This document shows positions 11,438 through 22,495 of a stretch of DNA of 64,000 bases, one piece after another. Location of the stretch: the NCBI RefSeq assembly GCF_000004075.3, contig NC_026659.2, positions 18,742,272-18,806,271 on the forward strand. Direction: 5' to 3'. The notes under the pieces are model-generated. The model ran no database searches. It worked only from the letters and a program-made list of their open reading frames with translations, and had not been told where the DNA came from. This stretch comes from Cucumis sativus (Eukaryota; Streptophyta; Magnoliopsida; Cucurbitales; Cucurbitaceae). Made by a program: the position numbers and the translations under genes. Every line of letters starts with the position of its first letter. Within the stretch, counting starts at the first letter, position 1.

Positions 11438-13490
11438 TGTTCTCCCCAGCACATTCCAGAAAGAATTGAAGCTGTAGCGCATCACGGTAATACATCACTC
11501 CTCGTACTGATAAACCATCAAGATTTATAGACATAGCAAATGTTAAGGTTAGGATCCATAAATTCAAACAAAGAAAAAAGGGAGAGAGAGAGAGGAAGGG
11601 AATTTCTTTCAACCTGTTCTTGATAATGTCTGCCCTCTGTAGGATACCCAATGGCGTATTAACTCCATCTTGTCTTTATCACTATATCCAAGTTTTAGGT
11701 CTAAAACACGCTCGTAAAAGTTGTTCCATTCATCTAGTATATAGTCAACACAAGTGTAAGTTGCTCGTGGCAGTAAATGTGAAAACTAAAAACAAAACAA
11801 AGACAAAAACAACAACCACCATACAAAGATTTAGAAAAATAAATAAAACCTCCAAATGAAATGAATTGTCATCAATTGCCAAAGAACATACTATTAATTT
11901 TAAACACAATAGAAAGTATCTTTTTTCTCATAAGACAAACAAACAAAAGAAAGCACTTGTTATCAAAATGGAGATTGAAACATGAAAGACAAATCCAAAA
12001 TGACGGACCTAAAAGATAGAATGTCACTGACTTTGGGAGCTTTAGGCATGGTCATAAATAAGGAACTCGCAAAGAATGTGATATGGCGACGGGCATCCAA
12101 GTTTTGAGGCACATTAATTGCAGATTCCTTGACAGTTAAAAGCAAAGAAAGCCTAACGACCTGCTAACAAAAGCAATATGGTATAAAACTTCATTTTTAT
12201 ATGACAAAGAAAATAACAACAAAAAGCTTAATGATAGCTAAGAAAACCTTTTCTATCCATGTTTTGGTTTGTGTAAGTTCTATGTATATTCTCAAACAGC
12301 TGCCCCTTCTTTCCATCAGAGTTATCATTTGGGTCTTCATCTGCTTCAAGAATTCTTGCAATGGAAATAGGGTTATATACATACAAGAATATCAAACAAA
12401 CTTCATTAGAAGACAGTGTATGACTTATCCAGTCAAGGAACCAGATCTATTAAAAGGATTTACCCAACATGAGTAAAAATTTACTGAGAAGATTATGAAG
12501 ATAATCCATACGCTAGAAACAATGTTAATGGCAGAATGTATTTACAAGTCTATATGTTGGTTGCCAAAAGAACAAATAGAATGTTGAATCCTAAGTGGAT
12601 GGCCACCAAACGTACCTCAGTTAGTCTCACAAGAAACTATTTGATTCTACTATATTTGGTGGCCAAAAAACTAATAAAAAGTTAAATCCTAAATGGCGGC
12701 CACCATGACCTACACTCATTCCCTCTAAGTAAGTTATTATTTGCATTGACACTCATTGACCAGGATCAAGACAAAAGCATTCCAGATGAATAAAATTACA
12801 GGTATTTTACAAGTATTCCCATTTAAATACAAAAGCAAAAGATTATCAAAGAAAATAGATTAATAGTATTTATGATATCAGTAAGATACTGAAACCAAAT
12901 TAACGATTGATAAGAAAAATCACCTCCACATAGTAGCTGAATGCTAGCTTACTGATTAGCAGCAGAATTAAAAGCAGTGAATACCTGAACCTAAGAAAGT
13001 TTTGTGAACAAAACTAGTAATGGGAAGGGGTAAAGATAGCAAAGCAGAACATTCACGTAACAAAAAAGCAACGTAGCATAAAATCCTAAACCTAAAATCG
13101 TAGTCACAGTTTGCAATGCTACAAATTAGCAGCACTGGAGTGGAACTTCCCTCAACTCCTTGTGATAAATTGGAAGTAAAGGAATAAAATACATAAAAGT
13201 GTACTTACTTCAGCAATGAGAACATGGCTTCATGCCATGCCTCTTCCTATATAAAGTTTAGGCTGCAGTGTGGCCAAACCAAACATCAGACGAGAGCATA
13301 AAGAGAACTAGAGCTGTAATATGAGATGAAAAGTAGAACCAGAGCCAGACTCAAGATACAAAGCATCTAAACAAGCAAACAAGGAGTTCAATTGATAGTA
13401 AGGAATGTTAAACATAGTGACCTGAGCCCACCACATTAGCAACAGGATAATAATTTGCCAATTCGAACGCTCCATCTTTTTTCTCAATGG
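11438..13490 (-). pseudogene. Callose synthase (GSL family) pseudogene fragment
   Basis: At least six exons of a callose (1,3-beta-glucan) synthase lie in collinear order. They are ~13490-13422 (LRKKMERSNW...LLLMWWAQ), 13262-13209 (PKLYIGRGM...MFSLLK), 12984-12924 (LISKLAFSYYVE), 12160-~11960 (RLSLLLTVKESAINVPQN), 11733-11614 (KMELIRHWVSYRGQTLSRT) and 11516-11438 (VRGVMYYRDALQLQFFLECA). Most GT and AG splice sites are still perfect. A further exon at ~12367-12258 is plausible. The pieces cover roughly residues 600-1190 of a ~1,900-residue enzyme. Exons between 12924 and 12160 and both ends of the gene are missing. The second exon has an extra G that breaks GRGMHE. The fragment is fused at 13485-13490 to receptor-kinase sequence. 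No glucan synthase activity is possible. Confidence 0.82.
12557..12710. repeat. Two imperfect ~99-bp tandem units
   Basis: A segment beginning TTGGTTGCCAAAAGAAC at 12557 recurs at 12656 with ~80% similarity by eye; both contain a GGC-CACCA block. It lies where callose synthase exons are missing, so it may mark a rearranged intron. Confidence 0.5.
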
Positions 13491-14282
13491 CCTCCACTTC
13501 AACTCTAAATTATTTCTCTACTTGTCCCCTATATAGAAGCAACTTAAACTTGAAAAGTACAATCATCAATACCATAGTTTAATTAATGCTCCAAACTCCT
13601 AAATTCCTTACAGATTATTGAGAAGTTTCTTCACAGCAACCTCAGTTCCATTTATCAGTCTACCTTTATAGACAACCCCATAACCCCCTTTACCAAGCAC
13701 ATTGTCTGCGGCGAAACGATTTGTGGCAAATTCTAGTTCCCTGAGTGTAAACCAGTGACCCCAACCAAGATGTGAAATTTCAGGCAAGCCAACGAGAGGA
13801 GAGGCAGTCACAAGGCCTCCATACCCTCCATATGACATTGAAGACTGTTTTCTATCAGTACCAGAGCTTCCTTTTTCTCCTGAATGTGAGCTGAAAAGCC
13901 TTTCATGATGATAATTGGAGCTGCATTGGCTTATGTTATCAGGATCACTAGACTGGCTCATACCCAAATAACCAATCATCTTCTCTGAATTCTTCTCACT
14001 TGATTTATCATTAATAGAAATATAAGATGATTGTGGTGGGCGGATTGAGTAGCAATTCTGTTCACCTTAATATCCTTCGAGACATTTGGTATTTGAGAAA
14101 TAGAGAAGTTTCCTGGGGGATCTCCTTGTTTTTCTTTGAAACATCACCCATACAGATAAGATACCAAGAATCAAAACAATAAGTGCACCAACACATAAGA
14201 TCAAAACCCATAGGGACAAACCAAGGAAGCGTGTTTTCTTTGACAATTCTGTATTCAACGTACTACTACTTCCAGATGACAT
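13485..14282 (-). pseudogene. Truncated transmembrane receptor-like kinase, exon 1 and part of exon 2
   Basis: The start at 14282 gives MSSGSSSTLNTELSKKTRFL followed by one membrane segment (GLSLWVLILCVGALIVLILG) and a basic stop-transfer. This resembles the At2g42960/At3g59110-type kinases. The frame shifts twice (near 14090 and 14035). The third frame then runs through the juxtamembrane region to [20 protein letters not shown], a glycine loop ([11 protein letters not shown]) and catalytic-lysine region (AVKKLLNNL), ending in a good donor at 13612/13611. A decayed exon 2 (13528-13485) includes FRVEVEAI but has an internal stop, then runs directly into callose synthase exon sequence. The catalytic loop, DFG and everything C-terminal are missing, so no kinase is made. 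Confidence 0.85.
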
Positions 14283-14840
14283 GGTTCACATTTGATCCTC
14301 GAGATGCCAAAATTATGAACTGACTCGGCCCCTAAGTTCCAGCCACAGATAAATCAAGACATTTTAACCTGATAATTAGATAAAAAGCATCATGCAGTTT
14401 AGAGATTCCTGAGAGAACTTAGTATCAGTAACAGATTACTCAAATTTCTTCACAGTTAGACAGTCATTGAAAACAAAAATTACAAAACAGGCAAAATCCA
14501 TGAAAGATTGCAATTTCCTTCACAAGTCCTTAAAATAAGTTGCAAAAATGCAGTTAATAGAACAAAGAAACAGTGAAAATAAAACGGTTAAGGAAGATGT
14601 TTTACATCTTCATCGGGCATTCAACTGAATTCTGTTCTTTCCAAACAAAACCCATCTGATACTCTTATGTACAAGTCATGATGACTAAGAAAGAAAAATA
14701 AATCCAATGCCCCGTTATAGAAGAAAACCCATAGTAATAAACCACCAATAGCGAAATCAAAAAGTGTAAATCTATTGAACAAAAAGGGTCTAATAGGTTT
14801 CAAAATAAGCATAAGCAAAAGGATCATGCAAAAGCGAAAG

Positions 14841-16840
14841 TCAAATAGAGTGAGCACGGACATGATCTCTCCGGTCAGCACGGACATGGTCCCTCCGTTC
14901 ACCACGGACGTTGTCCCTCCGTTCACCACGCACGTTGTCCCTCCGTTCACCACGCACGTTGTCCCTCCGTTCACCACGCACGTTGTCCCTCCGGTCACCA
15001 CGCACGTTGTCCCTCCGGTCACCACGCACGTTGTCCCTCCGGTCACCACGCACGTTGTCCCTCCGGTCACCACGCACGTTGTCCCTCCGGTCACCACGCA
15101 CGTTGTCCCTCCGGTCACCACGGACGTTGTCCCTCCGGTCACCACGGACGTTGCCTCTCCGGTCACAACGGACGTTGCCTCGCCGGTCACCGCGGATGTT
15201 GTCTCTCTGATCAGCACAAACATTACGATGACTAGAAGTATTTTCATCTTCATCTTCATCATCTGAGGAGTTGAGTAATTCAGCTTCATTCTGTTCTCCA
15301 GGTGCATGATTTGACTCTTCTTTCTGTTCTTGCTTCTGTTGGCGAGTATCAATATGCTTGGTTGTTGTTTTACTGTCTTCCTCCACTGTGTTCATAAGAT
15401 GAAGATACTTGTTTCTAATGTTCATCAAAGGATTACTCTCAACCACAGAACCTCTTTTATACCCCTCTTTCAAGACAACCGTGTAGGTTCCAGCCTTACT
15501 TGATATGTAGAATATCCCAGGATGGTGAAGCAAGGCTCTCTTAAACCTCGACCGTAGACCAAAATACTCGCCTATACACAATATATTTTCCTTCTCAGTC
15601 TTCTTCGTGACAAGCATATGAAGAAGCTCGTGTAAAATTGCAACAGTCCACTTGTCAGATTCATCACTGTTAGGAGAAAGATGTGATGCATTTTCGTAGG
15701 GAGAAATGTAAGGTAGCTTTTGCCACTCATCCACCCATTTCTTGAACTTCTTATCCATCTCAAAACCGTTCGAGTATTTCATAGGAAAAGTAATATACAT
15801 TCCTTTAGATTTATCAGGCTTTACTTTTACAGCCATCTTCTCTATAACTGAAGTGGCCAATTCATTGTTCCAACAAACCAATTCCAATACCCGCATATCA
15901 CCTGATCCAGACGCAAAATTTTGATGTCCTACAACTTTGAAGTAATCTGGAAAATCAGGAACTATACTTTCAACATAATCTTTAGGAAGACCCAAGTCCC
16001 ATTTCAATTGATCAATGATACTTACAGGTACTTTATGAACTCTTGATAACATTAAGAGTTTCACAAGTCGATCCGCAGCTTGTTGTCTACAAGTTGAAGT
16101 TTGATATGTTAGCTGTTCTTCAGCATCAAGTTCAAGAACTTTAGAGGTCAGCTTGACATGAGGTTGAATTCCAATGCCTCCAGGAAGAAATTCTTCAAAA
16201 ATGGAAGGATATTTTCTGATCAAATCAATAGGACGCGTTGGAATTCTTAGAATTTCCCTTTTCTGAGTTATGATGGAAAGTGGAACAGACTTGGATGGCT
16301 CTGATTTTATAAAATCTTTAATGTTCATCACTGGGAGGAGATTCTTCTCTCTCTCAACAGCATGATCAAGACCACGATCTCGCACCCAATTAATTGTGCC
16401 ATCTACATATGTTCGAAGGTGTATCTGAAAAATGTGGAGCTGCAGTTGGGTCCGACGGAGAGGTCCTGAGTAAGAGCAGAAAAACAAAAACATTCTAGTG
16501 CTCTACTTAGCTTCACTTCCTTTGTTGTTTATTTGGTTTAACTTCAAAAAACACTAGTATCTGAAAGCATTCCCAAGACAATATTCATCAAAACATAAAA
16601 CTGGAACCAATTTAACTCAAAATGAATACAATTTTGGAGACTAAATGTTACCGGAGGCGGATGTGGACGGCGACTTAGAGTAAAAGTTTTGAGGTGGCGG
16701 CGACTGGCGGCTGAAAGAATGAACGACGACGAATTGGCGGGAAAAGGAGAAGGAAGATGGAGCAGGTCGTACGTGAGGTCGGCTAGGTCGACGGAGGATT
16801 GTTCAGCAAATAAAACTCGGGGTGGGGCGGCGGCTATCAT
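14841..16840 (-). CDS. PORR-domain organelle RNA-binding protein with a repetitive C-terminal tail
   Basis: The uninterrupted ORF 16493-14841 (550 codons) contains a full plant organelle RNA recognition domain, from INWVRDRGLDHAVEREKNL through LRKYP/RKYPSIF-type, KWDLGLPKDY, LPYISPYENA and IGEYFGLRSRFKRALLHHPG blocks. Family members (WTF1/WTF9/RPD1 type) aid group II intron splicing in plastids or mitochondria. The first residues of that ORF resemble an intron end (TTTTTCAG before 16424). A probable exon 1 at 16840-16652 (63 codons, Ala/Ser/Arg-rich, GT donor) joins exon 2 (16424-14841) in phase, giving about 590 residues. The alternative is to start at 16493. After the PORR domain come an acidic run (SSDDEDEDE) and then 15 eight-residue repeats of consensus DRRDNVRG. 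That tail is unusual for the family, whose members are usually about 390-500 residues. A partial second copy lies at 25748-26176. Confidence 0.82.
14853..15212. repeat. 15-unit, 24-bp minisatellite inside the PORR coding region
   Basis: Fifteen head-to-tail 24-bp units with no length variation; about seven central copies are identical at the protein level. Units vary in order: Glu-type copies at the low-coordinate end, Asp-type copies in the middle, Gly-substituted and divergent copies at 15141-15212. Each encodes eight residues of the PORR tail. The array is GC- and CpG-rich against an AT-rich background. Because 24 is divisible by three and the unit lacks stops, several other frames are also open across it; these are not genes. 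Confidence 0.95.
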
Positions 16841-16859
16841 GGAGGAAGAAGCCGAGGTT

Positions 16860-19800
16860 TCTCTTATTTTTTCTCCTATTTTCCAAATATGACTTTTTTT
16901 TTTTTAATTTCTTTTTTCTAAACCTCAATTGAATATTTACTTCAAAAAACACTGGAATTGGTATATTATTTAGGGGCTTTACCTAGAAAGACCTCAAATT
17001 ATATATGATATTTTACAATACACCTTTATTTTTAATAACTTTCACGTATATCCTTGTTCTGCTAAATATTACATAAATGTAGAGGTCGAATTCGACACAT
17101 GTTAGGAGAGAAATTTTAAATTAGTAAGAATGTATATTTCGGATCATATAAAGATTAGGATATATTGAGTATATTGTAGATGTTTAAACAATATGCTAAC
17201 GCAATCGACAAAAAAATGTATAAATAGATTGTGAATGCGTAAAAATTAGGGTCTCTTTAATTTTAAAGTAACCAAAATTTGAGCCTCGAACACAACTTCG
17301 TCTCATAATAAATAAAATAAAAAAGTATTTTATTTTGTAATTATATTTATATATGATGCCTTAAATGAACATGAATTCATATTTACATATATTAAATGGT
17401 AGTATATATTGAAAAATGGTCTTTATATGCAACAAAGAAAATGCTTGGTAGAAGTAAAAGATGGCTTGGATTAAGGACTAGGAAGATCAAAGCAAACAAT
17501 GATGATCTGATAATTATTAATGATGAAGAGGTATATGTAATATTTAGTGTTCCTCACTCTATGCTTCTAGCCCTATGAAAAAATCTCTCTATGTCTTCGT
17601 ACCTCCCTTACATGTGGTCATTCGTCAAGCTAAACGATAACCAACAACAAAACGATGTCTTTTTTTGGTAGAGCAAATTAGAACATTGCGGGTCTATGCC
17701 TTCCATATTTTTTTTGTTTCGTAATTTTTTTTTTGTCTATTTGAATGATTTGTGTTTTTCTGCTTTTTTTTGTTTCAAGATAATCTTTTTTTTGGTTGCA
17801 AAGATACAGTTTTTTTTTTTCTTTGCTTCTGTTAGTGTTGATTTCTTTCTTTTGTTTTTTTTTTATTTGTTTAAAGGATGTTAAAAGATGATGATATTGA
17901 TTATTAATTTATCCCTTAAAATTTTAGTACTCAATAAAAAGGTTAGATACATCATTATTTGGTTTTTTTTTATTATTGGTATTATGTTTTCTCTATTATT
18001 TATTAATTTTTTTCAATTACATGGTAGTTGAAAATTTTAAATTTGACAAAACATATAGGTTTGATGAATTTGAGTGTATATAATTTTTATGTTTAAGTAA
18101 TTGAGAGGAATTTAAATTTGAAAATTAAAAACTATTTGTATATGGGATAGTTGAGAGAGATTTAAATTTGGAAAAAAATTTATTTGTATTAAATAATTTT
18201 AATGTTTATTGAAACATTTAAAATTTAAATTTTTATTTTTATTTTATTTGTATCTAATGCATAATCATTATCTCTTAATTTATTAAGGATGGTTGTGTGA
18301 TTTGAAATTAAAATTTATTATTGGTTAATACTTCTCCTTTTAATATAAATAGAGCGTTTTCCCTAAACACACACCACCTCTCTGTATCTAAAATTTAGTG
18401 TATTGAGGTTGAAGTTATAACCTTCCCACTTATATTTGACTCGTAAATTATTTTCTATCTATTTTTTTATACACTTTGTTCCATATATATTACTACTTTT
18501 TTCTATATATTATTATTATCCTCATCAACTATTGTACTTTGTTTTTTCATGTTCTTTCATATTTTGTTTGGGGAATGTGCATTTTGCTTCACTAACATGG
18601 ACTTTTTTGTGTTTTTGAACTATCATCCAACTATCACAAAGTAAGCTCAATTGTATTACAAGGTAATGTGACTTTCAACCACAATATTTTATGCATTAAT
18701 TAGCTCCACTTATCTCATCTAACTGTTTTATTTTGCTTTTTTTCTTTTGTAGGTCTATCTTGTCTTGCCTTAGCTTGCACATTTAGATACTCACGATAAT
18801 GTGATGTGTTCTTTTCTTTTCCACATTTGTAAATGGACTTTTGTGTTTTTAATTTCTTTTGTTGGTGTACATTCATGTTTTGTATATATGATTGTGTTAT
18901 ATTTGTCAAGTAATTTTGTTTCATTGTTTTTTTTCTTTTTAAGTTAATTTAGATTGTTCACTTCTTGTAATAAAAATAAAAAAGCTACACATGTTTTTTA
19001 TAAACAAAAAAACCTCCTCTATTTGAGAATAACAATGATCATCGCTTTTTATGAAACAAATGAGAAAAATGTGTTTGAAAAATTTTTCTTCAAAAAAATT
19101 GACTAAAATAGTTATGGTTGATGTGATAATGATTTGTTGACTAATACATGAAATTTATTTATTTTTAAAGAGCGAAATTTTATATAAAACAAAAATTTCA
19201 AAATCAATATAAAAAGAAAAAAGATAAAAGATTAAAGAATAAAAGCATTTTTTTAAGGAATTTTTGTTACTTTATTTTTAAAACGAAAGATAAATTAACA
19301 ATTTATTACTAAAAACAATTTTTTTACAAGAATTTTTGTTACTTTGATTTTTAAAACCAAATGGAACTTAACTTATTACTAACTTTTTCAAACATGAGTA
19401 AATTTGTTACGAAACAATAATTTAAAACTTTTGTTTTCAAGAAAAAAAAATTGTAAAAGAAAATAATAATTTTTTTTAAAGCAATGCTAAATTAAAATAA
19501 AGTCTCACAAGTTTTTTTTTTAAGACACCATTGTCTTTTCTAAAATCAAAATTAAATGAATAAAATTTTCAAATTTGATTGAAGAGTTAAGTAATTAAAA
19601 AAAGCAAAAATAATATTTTACTAAAACTTAAAAAACAATAATTAGACTCACACTAGTATTATGGACATTAAGATTGATTTAGTTTTTTATCATTCATTTA
19701 GGGGATATTACACCAATCTTAGTTATGTCACACTCGTAAAAGAACTTGAACCATCAAAGTAGATGGTTGTTGTGTTAGGAAACTCAATGTTAGTAAACAA

Positions 19801-19999
19801 ACAATATTAGGACTTTAGGAGCCTCGTGTACTAGGAACTCAATTATTTTTATTTTGTCAGGAACCTATCATTAATTAAAGTACTAAGATAACATGGACAT
19901 AGAACCAAACGAATTGATTGCAATACTTACTGTTATTTGTACGACACAACAACAATGGATGCTAATGTTCAATATGATAATGAAACTTGGAGACAGAAG
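16860..19999. other. AT-rich intergenic, no supported gene
   Basis: Over 3 kb of very AT-rich sequence. A TATA-like TTAATATAAATAGAG at about 18339 followed by a CACACACCACCTCTC leader-like stretch resembles a plant promoter, but no coding ORF follows. The missing left end of the Harbinger element may lie here. Confidence 0.4.
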
Positions 20000-20000
20000 A

Positions 20001-22272
20001 ATAGAAAACCAATCACCACACTTAAGACACCGAATTAGGCAACTTAGGGCCTGCTTGGTAACGTTCTAGTTTCCTGTTTCTTGTTCTTGTTCCTTGTTTC
20101 CAGTTTTTTGTTTCTTCCTTTTTTAGAACAAGAAACATAAATGTGTTTGATAACTGTTTCTGTTTCTTGTTTCTTGAAAAAATGAAACAGAAACAGAAAA
20201 TGTGTTTGATAACTATTTCTTGTTTCTTGATTTTCTCTGAGATTCATTTTTTATTTTATTCACATCTAATTAAATTAGACATCAAACAAAAATATATGTC
20301 TTCAATTAAACATAAAAAAATAAAATTATCAAATCTAGATAGAAAGTTCTTCTTGTAATCTTATGGAGAACGAGATGAAAAATGAAATATGAAGGACAAA
20401 GTCGGCGAGAGAGAAAGACAAAAACTCACAGCGAAGAGGAAGACTGAAACCCACGGCAAAGAGGAAGACAAAAACTCATGACTAAAACACAAATCTAACA
20501 AAACCCCATAAATTCGGTGAAACCCATAGCGAAAACACAATTCATGCAAAGAGGAAAAGGAAAATCCAAATCCAGCAAAGAGGAAGGTATCGTGTAGAGG
20601 AAGACAATGTGAGGCGAAGAGGAAGACAACGAAGACAATGAGAGAAAGAGGAAGATGATGGTTATTTGGGAAAGACGATCGAGATAAGAGAAAAAAAATA
20701 GTAAACCACGTGGAAAGTGGGTTATTTGGAAAAGAAGATGAAAATAAGAGGAAGAAAAAGTAATTCACGAGAGGAAAATGGAATAGAAAAAGAATTGAAA
20801 AAAATGAAAAGAAAATCAATAAAAAGAATTGAGAAAAAGGAAAAGGAAATCAACAAAAAAAAAAATTGAGAAAAATGAAAAATAAACCAATATAAATAAT
20901 TGAGAAAAAAAAAAAAGAAACTAATAGAAATAATTGAAAAATGGGAATGGGAGAAACTACTTTTTTTTTTATTCCCAATAATTTCTTATAAAATGAAAAA
21001 TGTTTCTACTTTTTTTTAGAACGAGAAATAGGGAACGTTACCAAACACCTCTGTTTCCTAAAAAATGAAAACAGAAACAAGAAACATGAACGTTACCAAA
21101 CGGGCCCTTAACTCTTTTCGTCTAATTCATAAAAACGATCTAGCTTGTGGAAAGAGTACATGGATGGATCGAAGATGTTTTACTATCTTGTGTACTATGT
21201 TAAGAACAAGAGGGGGATTGGAAGCCACTCAATGTGTGGACGTTGAAGAGATGGTTGCGATTTTCTTGCATATTATTGTAGCACACGATGTTAAGAATAG
21301 GGTAGCTAGATGACATTTTGCAAGGTCCGGCGAGACAGTGTCTAGACACTTCAACGTTGTTTTTAACGCAGTTCTTAGACTCCATGAAATCCTTCTTAAG
21401 CAACCTGATCCAGTGACCCCTTTATGTTCGCATGAGAAGTGACGATGGTTTTAGGTATATAATAAGCTTGCCCACTACTTTATAATAGATATGTGCTTCT
21501 ATGAAATGACGAATAAAATGACTTTTACCCCTTGACAGAATTATCTAGGTGCATTATATGGTACACACATCAAAGTGAATATGAGTATGAGTGATCGCCC
21601 ATGATATAGGTCTAGATCAAAGGGCGACGTTACCACAAATGTACTTGGTGTGTGTTCGCAAAATGGTGAGTTCATTTTTGTCATGCCTGGATGGCAAGAG
21701 TTTGTATCTGATTCAAGGGTACTTAGAGATGTACTATCACGACCTATTGGTCTAAAAGTCCCAAGAGGAAAAATGAGGCATTCTCTTCTCCCCACACGAT
21801 GGTGTTAGACCATATGCTCATTTAATATGGTGTACCCTAATACTTCATTATGGGCGTAACATGAGCAGGTTACTACTACTTGTGTGATGTTGGTTATCCG
21901 AATGCTGAAGGATTCCTCGCTCCATATCAAGGTCAACGTTACCATCTAATTGAATGGCATGGAGGAAACCCACTAATATGCCCGAAAGAACTATTTAACA
22001 TGAGGCATTTCTCTGCCAGAAACATTATTGAAAGAGCATTTGAGGGTGCTATTATATGAGGAAGATCCTATTGCCCCGTTGACATACAATGTAAAATAAT
22101 GACGGCGTGTTGCCTCTTACATAACTTGATACACAGAGAAATGGGTTATGATGCAACATTTGAGGAGCCACATCTTGGTGAAGGTGATTCAAGTGAGATG
22201 AACATTGAGAATATAAACTTCGTGGAAACCACAAATGTTTGGACTGAATGGAAGGATAATCTTGCAAACTAA
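20001..22272 (+). pseudogene. Harbinger (HARBI1-like) transposase, broken
   Basis: The N-terminal part runs to 20046, is split by a MITE, and resumes at 21111 (FRLIHKNDLACGKSTWMDRR, then LRTRGGLEATQ and VEEMVAIFLH). Later blocks are a [12 protein letters not shown] region, GYYYLCDVGYPNAEGFLAPY, SARNIIERAF and ACCLLHNLIHREM, ending in TAA at 22272. The DDE catalytic set is incomplete: the first Asp (in the usual GALDGT) is Tyr (GALYGT at about 21555), while the second Asp (LCDVGY) and the Glu (IIER) remain. Several stops and frameshifts interrupt the reading frame. The protein would normally cut and paste the element together with ORF1. Confidence 0.82.
20047..21107. mobile_element. 1,061-bp Harbinger-type MITE (non-autonomous element)
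   Basis: Terminal inverted repeats GGGCCTGCTTGGTAACGTTC (left) and GGGCCCGTTTGGTAACGTTC (right, complemented) match at 18 of 20 positions. They are flanked by the three-base target duplication TTA at 20044-20046 and 21108-21110. Sub-terminal copies of the TGTTTCTTGTTC and GTTTGATAACT motifs recur inside both ends. There is no credible coding capacity; the minus-strand ORF in the centre is low-complexity. The element sits inside the transposase gene, and removing it with one TTA rejoins the coding frame. Confidence 0.9.
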
Positions 22273-22495
22273 ATGTTTGAGGATTGGAATAAATAATGAC
22301 TAATATATGTAGTTTAGTTTTCATATAATTTTGTTGTTTTATGATCACACGATATGTACTTTAACTATTTTTTGTGTGTAATTGGAGTCATAAATATATG
22401 GGGGTTTTCTCTAAATTATGAAAACTAAGCTATCTATCTGTCAATCTATAGATTTTGTATACACTAACTTTTCTAAACTTCATGCTCTAATTTAG

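Noticed and set aside
14621..15352. 243-codon minus-strand ORF and two plus-strand ORFs (163 and 99 codons) across the minisatellite
   Set aside because: They are other frames of the 24-bp array, open only because the unit has no stops. The PORR frame is the one with domain support.
17396..17578. 60-codon Lys/Arg-rich ORF
   Set aside because: Briefly considered a captured exon, but it matches no family I know and lacks splice signals.
20361..20819. 152-codon minus-strand ORF
   Set aside because: Phe/Leu/Ser-rich low-complexity translation of the purine-rich interior of the MITE, with no domain.
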